64,000 nt of DNA from Ectocarpus siliculosus (taxonomy: Eukaryota > Sar > Phaeophyceae > Ectocarpales > Ectocarpaceae): positions 721,836 to 785,835 of the forward strand of contig FN649731.1 of NCBI GenBank assembly GCA_000310025.1. Reading direction: 5' to 3'. Shown piece after piece: positions 23,988 through 34,200 of this stretch. Position 1 is the stretch's first letter, and every line of letters starts with the position of its first letter. A model generated the notes under the pieces. That model was not told where the DNA came from and ran no database searches. It was given only the letters and a program-made list of their open reading frames with translations. Made by a program: the position numbers and the translations under genes.

Positions 23988-26555
23988 ATGTTGCACCACC
24001 TCAAAAAAAGACTTGCAGCACCGACGACTAGGTCATCATCCCAACAACAGCCAGGATACAGATGGTGCTACGTGGAGCAGGTGGACCAGGCCGCCCCCCT
24101 CGCAAACAGGAGTAATGGGTGGCGCTACAAAGGGCCACGAGGGGTAATGTATCGTCGCCAGGCGGTCTTCGGAACAGGATACAGGGTTCGTATCTTGGCC
24201 TCGTCCCATGGACCGGGATATAGATGGTTCAACTCGCACCCCGTTGGAGGCGATCCTTCGCTGGTCAACTTTCAATCCTGGGCAAGAAGGATGTGGCGGC
24301 GCGGTTTGGTCCACCCGAGAGACGCCGAGGCGTGGAAAACCGCCTTCATCGACATTGAGGGTGGTGGCCAAGGACAGCTTGTTGTTTCGGCGGCAGATGA
24401 TACCTGGCGAGTGATCCTCTGCTGGGCATCAGCTGGCAGGAGGATCGAAGTCGATCCCCGAGGCATCCCGTTCTCTCTCGTGGACCTTCAGGTCCGATCT
24501 GGCATTGACTCACAGAGTCCGCGTTTCAGACAACTGAACATAGCGTCCTTCGGGCACAGGCTTGTGCAGTATACTCCCATGACCACCTTCGGCAAAATAT
24601 GGCAAGAACAACTCCCCGGAGCCTGCCTCGCTGTCCTCATCGCCGACGCGTGGCGCGACAGTCAAGTCGACCTGCTGACGAGGGAGCGGAGGAGATTTGG
24701 ATTCCGCGATGTAGACCTCACCGGTGCGTTTGTGATCTCATCTGGTGGTGGTCGACCAAAAAAGGGTTCGCCTGTACAAAACAAGAACGCTCTTGACGGC
24801 GGGAACTACTTCCGCAACCTGTATTCGATCCTGCTGGAGCGAGACATCGGGGAAGAAGAGTTCGACACATGGGTTTCGGGGGATACCAAACCACCTCCAC
24901 TGACGTTACGCCATCTCCACAAATGGCTCAATACGAACAAGGCTAACGTCGTTGTGTGGTCACACAGGGGCACTGGCGCCGATGTTGCTGGGCCATCTGA
25001 CGAGAAAACGAATCTCCGACCGCCCACATTGCACGTTGGGGTTCGTGAGGGACACGTTTACCGGCTGGTGCTCGTGGGGCCTTGGAGGGAGCGGTTTGGA
25101 TCACCTATAGACGTGACCATCGAAAACGGCATTCGAACCCACCGTAGATTCCGTCGAATTGCCGAGACGACCGAAGAGGAAGAGGAACCGGATAGGACTG
25201 GTTGTGGAACCAAGACATTCTCGTGTGTCGCTGACATTGTGAGTGACATCCTGGCCAACAATCAAACAGAGGAGGAAGACCACCACCAAGAGATGGCGCA
25301 GAAAAAGCGGAAGCGTGAAAAAGCATCAGAGCCTACGACGTGGTACGCACCGCCGGGAACGGCTCTTGACGAACTGATGCTCCACCTGCACCTCGTTGGA
25401 GTCTCTTGCAGCGGTAGGCTTTCCAACTACAGCCACTGGGACTCCCTGTCGTTACCGGCACACGGTATAACCATCCGAACCTGGTGCAGTGCGAGCATGG
25501 GCGGGCTCGACCCTGATGAGTTCGAGCCCGACCAGGCGACAAGATTGATCGAGCTGCATAATGCGCTGGGTCTAAAGTTCTACCGTGGTGTTTTGGATTT
25601 TCGAGTGTCGAGCCAGTACAGCCAGTCTCTTCTCGCCCTCCTTGAGGTATGCTGGCGAGGGCCTATCGTCGGGGCGGAGGACGTGTCCGGGAGTTCATAC
25701 GGGAGGGAAGACTGGCAGTGTGACATCAACGGGGCACACACGGCGGCTCTGATGAACATGGAGACGGTGCCCGTTTTCGGCCACATGGACGAAGTGGAGG
25801 AGTTCGATGGACACGATATTGAGGATTGGACCCTGTACATTATAGAATTGGATGCACTCGACGAGCCAGACGTTTTCCTGAACGCGGATGTGACGCCAGT
25901 CTTCGGTCGAAACTATAAGCGATACCTCGACCTCATCGACACCGCGCCTCGTCATAGAGTCACCCACTTCGTGCGGCCCTCTAGGACCGTCGGCAGGTGC
26001 CACATTCCCACCCTGGTGAGAGACCTGCTCGAGCATGAGCTGGCTGATTCACTCCTCGAGGATGCCGACTGTGCACGCAAGTTCAAGAAAGGGATATTCG
26101 TGCGAGCCAGCGGCATGTTGCAGCAGAGATACGCAAACAGGATAGATGCCGTCATGGTCACGAGCTGTGACGAGGCTTCGGCTGTGGGTGGAAAAGTCGT
26201 CCCTGTCCTGTGCGAGGTCGATCGCGCGAAGGCCGAGCTTCGGACGGGACAAGGGGAGTTTGGAATCGAGGCACTTCGCACCGGTGATGCATACCTTTGT
26301 TTCGACGCAGAACGGACTTGGTATAGAGATGGCTTCTGGGCGTTAGGTGCGCTCATTCTCGACGAAACGCGATTGCGAGTGTTGGAGGCGAGGAACGCTC
26401 TCGAATCGTGCGGCGCGTCCGACTTTAGTTACCAGTGTGACGCAGTCTTCTTCAGGGGACCTTGCTCGGTTCGGGAGGAGATGAGACTCTGCTTCGGCCA
26501 TTTGTTTAGCGGCGACAAAAAAACTCCGGCACTCTCAAGTTCGAACCAGCCTTAA
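23988..26555 (+). CDS. Diverged family B DNA polymerase (protein-primed-like)
   Basis: The frame is open from 23841 but has no ATG before 23988; an in-frame stop precedes 23841. An upstream exon is possible. Numbering from 23841, motif A is at about 627-640 (CDINGAHTAALM, for DxxSLYP). It is followed by VPVFG and a YIIELDA strand, as in viral/transposon pPolBs. Motif B is at about 747 (KFKKGIFVRASG, for KxxxNSxYG), so the usual Asn and Tyr are replaced. Motif C is at about 864 (YQCDAVFF, for YxDTDS), after a typical GALILDETRLRVLEARNAL helix. The catalytic Asp of A (628) and the second Asp of C (867) are kept; the first is Gln. I could not place 3'-5' exonuclease motifs with confidence. The stop comes only about 45 residues after motif C, so the thumb is missing from this frame and appears in the next one. 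Expected role: replication of the element. Confidence 0.7.
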   Translation: MLHHLKKRLAAPTTRSSSQQQPGYRWCYVEQVDQAAPLANRSNGWRYKGPRGVMYRRQAVFGTGYRVRILASSHGPGYRWFNSHPVGGDPSLVNFQSWARRMWRRGLVHPRDAEAWKTAFIDIEGGGQGQLVVSAADDTWRVILCWASAGRRIEVDPRGIPFSLVDLQVRSGIDSQSPRFRQLNIASFGHRLVQYTPMTTFGKIWQEQLPGACLAVLIADAWRDSQVDLLTRERRRFGFRDVDLTGAFVISSGGGRPKKGSPVQNKNALDGGNYFRNLYSILLERDIGEEEFDTWVSGDTKPPPLTLRHLHKWLNTNKANVVVWSHRGTGADVAGPSDEKTNLRPPTLHVGVREGHVYRLVLVGPWRERFGSPIDVTIENGIRTHRRFRRIAETTEEEEEPDRTGCGTKTFSCVADIVSDILANNQTEEEDHHQEMAQKKRKREKASEPTTWYAPPGTALDELMLHLHLVGVSCSGRLSNYSHWDSLSLPAHGITIRTWCSASMGGLDPDEFEPDQATRLIELHNALGLKFYRGVLDFRVSSQYSQSLLALLEVCWRGPIVGAEDVSGSSYGREDWQCDINGAHTAALMNMETVPVFGHMDEVEEFDGHDIEDWTLYIIELDALDEPDVFLNADVTPVFGRNYKRYLDLIDTAPRHRVTHFVRPSRTVGRCHIPTLVRDLLEHELADSLLEDADCARKFKKGIFVRASGMLQQRYANRIDAVMVTSCDEASAVGGKVVPVLCEVDRAKAELRTGQGEFGIEALRTGDAYLCFDAERTWYRDGFWALGALILDETRLRVLEARNALESCGASDFSYQCDAVFFRGPCSVREEMRLCFGHLFSGDKKTPALSSSNQP

Positions 26556-26632
26556 AGAACCCGCTGTGTGGCGAGAGGAGGGTGTTCGAAGGCATCGAGG
26601 TCAAGCTATCACTTGATACGCTACCACCAGCC

Positions 26633-28249
26633 ATGAGGCAAATTCCTTGCCCACCGAAGCCCCATCTGCAGGTCATTCCTCTGTGGGGTGGCGTCGGCGC
26701 CGGCTTCAGTTCGATGGGAGACGCGCACAACGCCTGGTGTTCTCTAGAGAAAAGCACCAAGCGCAATCTGTGGCCGGAAATATGCGAGGCCGAGTCACCT
26801 TCGAAACTAGAAAGTTTACTCCGCGGCTTGTTGTCTCAGCAAGGTTCAAGAGTGGTGTGTGCGGTGACCGGAGAACACGGAGGGGCGGGGAAGAGTTATT
26901 GTGCCTTCCGCGCTGCGAAGAAAATCTTTAAGACGGGGCTGGTCGTGACCCTCACCAATAGTCTGAGAACGTCCTTTACAGACATGCCATCCGGATGGAG
27001 TGTAAAGACCGCCGATCACCAGCTCGGTTTCTATCTAGGTAATGATTCAGAAATGAGGAAGACGGCGGGGTCGATACGAACGCTCAAGGTCGACGTAATC
27101 ATCATTGAAGAAGCTGCCTATATGCCTCTGCGGACCTTAAGCATGATCCTGGCCGCTGCTCGTTGTAGCGGTACCCACGTGATCGGGACGTACGACACGC
27201 ACCAACTCCAGCCCGTTTGTGAGAGCAGTGGCATGTCGATTAGCAGCGACAACGTCGACAGGAAAGTCATCCTCGAAAAGGCCTTCCCCACATGTTTTCA
27301 CGTCTTCGCGCGCAAGCGGGATAAAACTACCGAAGAACAAGTGGAGATGGACGACGGTCTCTTGTACATTCTGGCCGCAGGAAACAACAGTCAAGAGGCG
27401 CAGACTCGAGCCATCGAGAGGTTTGGTCGTGAATGTCCAACGGGCAACGACCCTAGCCCTTCAGAATTTCACCTCGCTTACACTAGAGACTGTGCTCGAT
27501 TCCACGCCTTTCGAGGTTTGCCGGGGTGCAACGCACCTGGTGGCTGGGATGCGCTGGGGCGTACAACGGTTATCGGTGCACAATACCGGGACCTCGGGAA
27601 CCTGGGCAAGATTCACAAGAATCACACCTACAACATCGTTCGATCCTCAGCAGATGAGATCGTTGTCGCGAGCGCATTCGACTGTGCCGTCAGTCTGGAG
27701 GAGACGTCACTTTGTAGAGCGGTGGCAGAAAACTTGTTCGACCCCCCGGGATCATGCACGGTACACGCCGTCCAAGGCCGTACGGTGGAAGGGAGGCTGA
27801 TCATACACCAGGCTCGACACCGTCACGCTGACGTGCACTGGCTTTACACGGCGGTCAGTCGAGCGACCGGACCGTCGAACGTCAGGGTCATCGACGATGC
27901 TCACCGCCGCGATAGCAACATGTCCGACCGAGAGAGGGCTTCGTGGGTTTCTAGGAAGGTTTCCAGTTATATCTACGCCGACATTGCGTCCGGGCGTCTT
28001 GGATCTGATGAGGGGGGACAGCATAGAGAAGCTCTCGCCCAAGAACTACACCGCGCCTATCGGGGGACGTGCAACTTTTGTCACCATGAACTGGTCTGGG
28101 CCGTTTACAGCGAACGCCAGCCGACTCTAGACCGTCTTGACTGCGCTTTGCCTCACACGATCGGTAATGTGGACGTGAAGTGCTTGAAGTGCAACCGAGC
28201 CAGAGGAAGTCTGGGGAGGGGGAAGTCAAAGAAGAGGAAGACAAGTTGA
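26633..28249 (+). CDS. SF1 helicase with C-terminal HNH-like module
   Basis: The frame is open from 26510, overlapping the polymerase end; its first ATG is at 26633. With residue 1 at 26582, the motifs are Walker A GEHGGAGKS (97-105), Walker B VDVIIIEE (170-177), motif III GTYDTHQLQPV (202-212), motif V CTVHAVQGRT (392-401) and motif VI WLYTAVSRA (420-428). These define a superfamily 1 helicase of the Pif1/RecD type. Residues 497-541 have CNFC, LDRLD, PHTIGNV and CLKCN, the layout of an HNH/zinc-finger nuclease module. The first 80 residues upstream of Walker A read like the missing polymerase thumb. This suggests an original polymerase-helicase fusion. Expected role: unwinding during element replication; cleavage by the tail is inferred only. 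Confidence 0.78.
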   Translation: MRQIPCPPKPHLQVIPLWGGVGAGFSSMGDAHNAWCSLEKSTKRNLWPEICEAESPSKLESLLRGLLSQQGSRVVCAVTGEHGGAGKSYCAFRAAKKIFKTGLVVTLTNSLRTSFTDMPSGWSVKTADHQLGFYLGNDSEMRKTAGSIRTLKVDVIIIEEAAYMPLRTLSMILAAARCSGTHVIGTYDTHQLQPVCESSGMSISSDNVDRKVILEKAFPTCFHVFARKRDKTTEEQVEMDDGLLYILAAGNNSQEAQTRAIERFGRECPTGNDPSPSEFHLAYTRDCARFHAFRGLPGCNAPGGWDALGRTTVIGAQYRDLGNLGKIHKNHTYNIVRSSADEIVVASAFDCAVSLEETSLCRAVAENLFDPPGSCTVHAVQGRTVEGRLIIHQARHRHADVHWLYTAVSRATGPSNVRVIDDAHRRDSNMSDRERASWVSRKVSSYIYADIASGRLGSDEGGQHREALAQELHRAYRGTCNFCHHELVWAVYSERQPTLDRLDCALPHTIGNVDVKCLKCNRARGSLGRGKSKKRKTS

Positions 28250-28331
28250 TTGTGCCGTGATCGACACGTAGCTTTAATGCCCAGAACCCCAAGAAATAAT
28301 ATATGTGGTGTGTGTAACCAACTATCAAATC

Positions 28332-29429
28332 ATGAACAATCTTATTTCACGGTGTGCGAGTCGGCTGGAGGAAAACAAAGACCCAGTACAAGTTCTTGAT
28401 GTCTTGAGAAGCCTGCATCCAGGCTCTCTCAGCAAAAACGTCAGGCGAGTCAGGCGAGAATGGATGCAAGTATACGGTCCCAGCCACAACGACGGCGCTA
28501 TCAGGAAGGACCTCAAACGCATACTCAAAGTCATACAGAGGAAGGCGTCGTCGCTGGCCAAGAAAACCTCAAGTGATTCAAGGAAGAAATATAGCTCGAA
28601 ACAACTAAAAATAGCCGAGCGACGCATCGTTTCGTTTTCTAAGTTGGATTTGTTCGGCAAATGGGCAACGCGAAACTCCATTCATTCCCGGAAAGAGTCC
28701 TTCACTGGGCTTGTTGATATCGACGCGCTCCTACGGAAGGTAAATATACTTCCACCTTACGTTTCCAAGCTGGAACTCACACCGGAAGAAAAGAGCCTTC
28801 CAAGGAAAAGACGCAGAGAGGCTTTGGAAGCGAAGTGCGACAAGGGTATCAAAGTAGTGAACGCAAGCAAGCTCATCGATCTCATGGGAGCAATCATCAG
28901 ATACCCCAGAGCACATCATTTCGAATTAGCGTGCGCTTTGTCGTTTGCTTCGGGGTTGGGGCTGCCTGAGCTTGTTGGTAGTGCTGTTCAATTTTCGCCC
29001 AGTTGTCATGGCACCCACGAAGTAGATATCAAGCTGGGTGGTGTTGAGGGACACCCGAAAGGAACCACCTGCCGGGTACCATTGTTATGCGAATACGAAA
29101 ACTTCGTAGAGGGAGTAAACAAATTACGTGGCATGAAGGAAACGTTCAATCTCACCCCTGCCGAGGTCAATCATCGATACAGTAAATCAGCAAATTTGTA
29201 TGCCAGAAAGCTGCTTCCGGATGTCTGCCAGGGCGGTCATGTATTCAGTGATTTGAGGACCCTGCATGGGGCAGTTAGCCATGAAGTGTTCACGGGACAC
29301 GAGCTGGAATTGAGTGATTGGGTCAAAGTTGCACGTGGTGGTCGGAGTTCTCCTGCCCTAAGCCGGAAGTGCTCGGTTGTGAGAGTGAAAGGGATCAAGG
29401 AAGACGATCACAGGCATTGGACATTTTGA
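28332..29429 (+). CDS. Tyrosine recombinase / telomere resolvase-like protein
   Basis: 365 residues from the ATG at 28332; the frame opens at 28305 with GTG. The N-terminal 180 residues are basic and helical. With residue 1 at 28305, a helix ALSFASGLGLPELVGSA (about 211-227) fits box I of tyrosine recombinases (tGLRisEl), but Gly219 occupies the catalytic Arg position. Box II fits HVFSDLRTLHGAVSHEVF, with Arg318 and His321, more like protelomerases than XerD. The C-terminal SRKCSVVRVK segment falls where the nucleophilic Tyr is expected and has none. The protein is therefore a divergent or inactivated recombinase; alternatively the catalytic residues lie elsewhere. It follows the helicase by 82 bp on the same strand. 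Expected role, if active: integration, excision or end resolution of the element. Confidence 0.5.
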   Translation: MNNLISRCASRLEENKDPVQVLDVLRSLHPGSLSKNVRRVRREWMQVYGPSHNDGAIRKDLKRILKVIQRKASSLAKKTSSDSRKKYSSKQLKIAERRIVSFSKLDLFGKWATRNSIHSRKESFTGLVDIDALLRKVNILPPYVSKLELTPEEKSLPRKRRREALEAKCDKGIKVVNASKLIDLMGAIIRYPRAHHFELACALSFASGLGLPELVGSAVQFSPSCHGTHEVDIKLGGVEGHPKGTTCRVPLLCEYENFVEGVNKLRGMKETFNLTPAEVNHRYSKSANLYARKLLPDVCQGGHVFSDLRTLHGAVSHEVFTGHELELSDWVKVARGGRSSPALSRKCSVVRVKGIKEDDHRHWTF

Positions 29430-31272
29430 ATTCACGCTCCAGACGTCTTATCGTCATCCGGCCCTTGGCCAACCGCCCAAACACAATATTCATTTTTGCC
29501 CTTGATAGCGTAAACACCCACGTTTCGTTTTCCCAGTTGGGGGAAGCACTCCGTTGTCTACTCCATGCTGGCGCCTGCGTAGGCAACACGGTCAACACAG
29601 TGAACTCTAAACCCGAAGGCTCCTAATTGATCACCTTTGGTGACCCAGATAGAGGAAAAAAATGCGCACGATCGCACAATATCCACACACAGTACAATGA
29701 TACAATCAAGTCACAAGAGAACTGTGTTCCCGACTAAAACCCCAGGCACTCGTTCATCTTGACCATCATGTATGAACGAACACACAACGCTTTTTGTACT
29801 CCAAAACATTTCGCATACAATGCATGGTCGAAATCCCACAGTAAAGTTACGAATAACCGCCGACTAATCACCTTCAAAACCACCTCCGAGTGAGAATATA
29901 CACGCTGAATCTGCCGACCAAAATATATATATATGTATCGGACTCATAAATGATAAAGGGAGACGAAAAAACTTCAGTTGGCACGACTCAAGCTAATCTA
30001 TGCAGGAAGCCTGCGGGTGGTCTCTTTCCATTCCCCATCACTTCAACGCCACCGAAGAGCCATTCTTCGTACAAGTCAGAGCTCGTTTTGACTTCCATGT
30101 ATGAACCCACAACACCACTTGCGGTAGACATCAAATGTTCTTATATCTAATAATACAAATAATACCAAATCAAAGTTTCGAACAAAACAATCACAATCGC
30201 TCCGTCGACCCGGCTCATTTGAACATACATTTGATGACTGGGTCGAAATGTAACACACCAGAGCACCCTAACACAGGGCCCATTGACACAACAACATCGA
30301 TTCGCATGCACGAACCCTAAACAGCCCACGGGTAGCCATTGACCATCTAAAGTACGGTGGGTGGTCGTAAAAAATGTCCCTCATGAGGTAAATTGAAGAC
30401 ACAGTCGAGCACAGGAACAAAACGACAAAAACACGAGGCAAAATAATTGTAGTTGGTTGTGCAAGTCTGCTCATTGCTCCGTCGCGCCAGCCATCTCGAG
30501 CCGTTTTTGCAACGTTTCCATGAGTATACATATGCAACTTCTTGCCTTCTCAACGTCACAACGCGCACACGTCCGAAGTACGCGTCAACATCGGTAAATC
30601 TCCACAAACGACAAAATTCAAAAGGGCTCACACGACCCGCTAATGATACATACATGTATACTCGGCCCAGCGAGTACGCACCGCCAAACAATCTCCCATC
30701 CCGTTCTACGGTTGTGTTGTTGTGCGGACCGGGCAATTTGCTACACGGAGAGAGAAGGGTGATACCATGATTGCCTTTGATCCAATCAAAGCCAAAAAGG
30801 GTGTGGCATTTTGATCCCCTAATGTTTCATTGTTCCCCCCCGCATACACGATAAACCCACAAGTCGAATACGCCGAACAACACTTGTTCGACGGCTACCG
30901 ATCGCGTGTCAATCGAAATGGTCGAAATCCAACCGTAAAATCACCAATAATCCAAGACAAATCACATTCAATCGGGTGGCGATCGTTAAATCAACCTTCA
31001 AACCATTCCCCATTGAGGACACAAACACTGAATGTACCTGAAATCTACTACATACATGGTAACGGGAAACGTAAAAACACCACATCTCTCGTGTTCTACT
31101 AGACGGTAGATAACCGGATTCAAGTGTCGGTGATTCGACCTGGGCGTAGGGTGCTAAGTATGCTTGCCACCGATCGATCCAATCGGGGCCATGTGCCGAT
31201 ATTCTCGATATTTCTCCCCTCCAGACTTCATCTGCGAGGAGCGCTATCTACATGGTGGAAACGAGAACCCTA
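29430..31272. other. AT-richer non-coding interval inside the element
   Basis: Visibly more AT-rich than the flanks, with no coding pattern on either strand. Two diverged blocks (about 29820-29935 and 30921-31045) share atggtcgaaatcc(a/c)a, a cagtaaa/ccgtaaaa step, atcaccttcaaaacca and a later ctgaat motif. This points to old duplicated sequence. It separates the convergent recombinase gene and minus-strand gene. Confidence 0.5.
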
Positions 31273-34200
31273 TCACTCCTTCCTCCCCTTGGCGCGGCTC
31301 TTTGCCGGAGCGCCGTTGTGGCGTTGGCTCTGCGATATCCTTTGTACGATCCTCCTAGCGAGGATGTACTTCAGCGCCCAGTGGCACAGTCGCCATGACT
31401 CGTTCACCTTCTCGACCGGCACACAACCGCCGAGTTGGCACCTCGGGTGACCCTCAGTTTCAATGCTGCTGTGGACGGGCAGGATGAGGTTGTCGTGCTC
31501 ATCGAGCTGCCACGTTGATTTGCCCTTCGTCACACCCGCCTCGCTGAAGTTTGGGATCTCGCACCCGCCCTCCGTAATTGGCCCGTCCCCAAACCCGTTT
31601 TTGCCGGCAAACTTGTCGTGCAGCTTCTGGGGGAGGCCAACGCCATCCGCCCCGAAGCCGAAGCAAAAGCCATGCGCTCTCACGGGGTTGAGTTGGCCGG
31701 GGATGGGCTTGCGCATTTTCGCTGCCGCACCGTCGCTGGGGGCGCTGCCCACCTGATTCGCCCCTGTTCCCAAGGCCGCACCTTTTTGTCACGCGTTGAC
31801 GATAACATCCGACGAGAAGAAATAAATGGATATACATGTAAGCCTGGGATCATATACACAAAACGCAGGCACACGAAAAAAGTGACTACACATCAAAGAA
31901 ACACGAGCGATCGACCTGGACGCGAAGTGCTGCCCCAATGCACGCAAAAGGAGGTGGTGTTTTTCTTTTTCGTGACAATGCCTCTGTGGAATTTTCAAAC
32001 GCACACGAGCTTTCGGACGCACTCCTTCGTAGCAGCTGAGTGGGCGCGTTCGACGCATAACAATAACAGCAGCAGCAGCAGCAGCAACAACAACAACAAC
32101 GATCAAGGAATGACGTACCTCCGGTCTTGCCTATGCGTCCACCACCAAGTCGAGACAACGATGGGTGATGTCGGGAAAACGAAAGAACGGGTAAGTAGGC
32201 GCGAGGGAGGGGATCGAGAGAATTCATTTGTAATAGCGAATGATGAGAGAAAAAAGAAGCAATACCCAAGAACAACATGGTCCATCGCACGCCTTGGTAT
32301 CGAGGCATTCCGCTCATGAGGGAGCGGGGATGCCTTGGTTGCGTCGGGTGCGGGGCACACGAATAAGGGAGGCTCGACGATAAGGCAACAACAACAACGA
32401 TCAGGGAATGACGTACCTCCAAGTCGAGAGAGCGATGGGTTGATGATGTCGGGAAAACGTAGACTCACGAAAAAAGTGACTACACATCAAAGAAACACGA
32501 GCGATCGACCTGGACGCGAAGTGCTGCCCCAATGCACGCAAAAGGAGGTGATGTTTTTCTTTTTCGTGACAATGCCTCTGTGGTAATAGCGAATGATGAG
32601 AGAAAAAAGAAGCAACACCCAAGAACAACATGGTCCATCGCACGCCTTGGTATCGAGGCATTCTACTGAGCTCGGGGCGGAGATGCTTTGAGTACATGGG
32701 ATGCCTGTGCACAACTTCAAAGACGGGGGAGCAAATGACTCGACTACAAGGCAATACCAAACAACACCAACAACCTGTTTAGGATATTACCACACTCTCA
32801 CCGGCGACCGAGGCGTTCTTCACGTGCTGGTGGCCGACGCAGGTGCACTCCTCGGCACTCTCGCACGAGCAGCCGGTGATGTTGCAGGAGTTTGCTGAAA
32901 AATATGAGTGTCAAATACACGCGGCGAGAGGGAGGGAATCATCTGAATTCATTGGTAATAGCGAATGATGAGAGAAAAAAGAAGCAATACCCAAGAACAA
33001 CATGGTCCATCGCACGCCTTGGTATCGAGGCATTCCGCTCATGAGGGAGCGGGGATGCCTTGGTTGCGTCGGGTGCGGGGCACACAAATAAGGGAGGCTC
33101 GACGATAAGGCAACAACAACAACGATCAGGGAATGACGTACCTCCAAGTCGAGAGAGCGATGGGTTGATGATGTCGGGAAAACGTAGACTCACGAAAAAA
33201 GTGACTACACATCAAAGAAACACGAGCGATCGACCTGGACGCGAAGTGCTGCCCCAATGCACGCAAAAGGAGGTGGTGTTTTTCTTTTTCGTGACAATGC
33301 ATCTGTGGAATTTTCAAACGCACACGAGCTTTCGGACGCACTCCTTCGTAGCAGCTGAGTGGGCGCGTTCGACGCAATGACAAAAACAGCAGCAGCAGCA
33401 GCAACAACAACAACGATCAAGGAATGACGCCTCCGGTCTTGCCTATGCGTCCACCACCAAGTCGAGACAACGATGGGTTGATGTCGGGAAAACGGTTGAA
33501 CGAGTACAAGAGGTGAGGGCATACCACCACCAACGACAACAATAGGGGTACCCACCAACGACAGCATCTCATCCAACGGGGTCAAACGCACGCAACCGTA
33601 TCAACACATCAAATGCACAAGGGAGCGGGGATGCAGAGAGTAAAACGGGTGCGGGACACACCAGTAAAGCTGTAAATGTTAGTATCAAGTACACGCGACA
33701 CAGGAAGAGTAGATCGTGGGGAAAATAAACGCTAGCCTTTGTCAACTCACGCAACAGCAACTATAACATCATTACATGCAAAAAGAAACGTTTATCAGGG
33801 GCTAGCAGGGAAAGCAGATGCTACAAGGTGCGGAATCATCATCATCATCATCAACAACAACAACAGGTTGCATTCATACACAACCCTCACCGCCTTCCCC
33901 CTTGCGTTCGTTGGTGCTCTTTTCCGCCCCTCGCTCCTTGGCGGTGTAGTTGACGTTACCCCGGAGTGGTGTACGCCCGCTGTCGATCGTCCGCTGGTGG
34001 GCGGCGTGCTTCACTGTCTCCTCCCTCAACGTGGCAATCGCTGCATAGTTCGGTTGCACAGGGCGAATGACGCAGCATGGGCGAAAGGCAAAACATTTAT
34101 GTAGTAACGAGGAAGATGCTGAGACAGCCCGAAATTGAGTGGGACGACGTGTGGTATTCTCGCTTCTGAACTAAACGCACCCACACTGCTACACCTCTCA

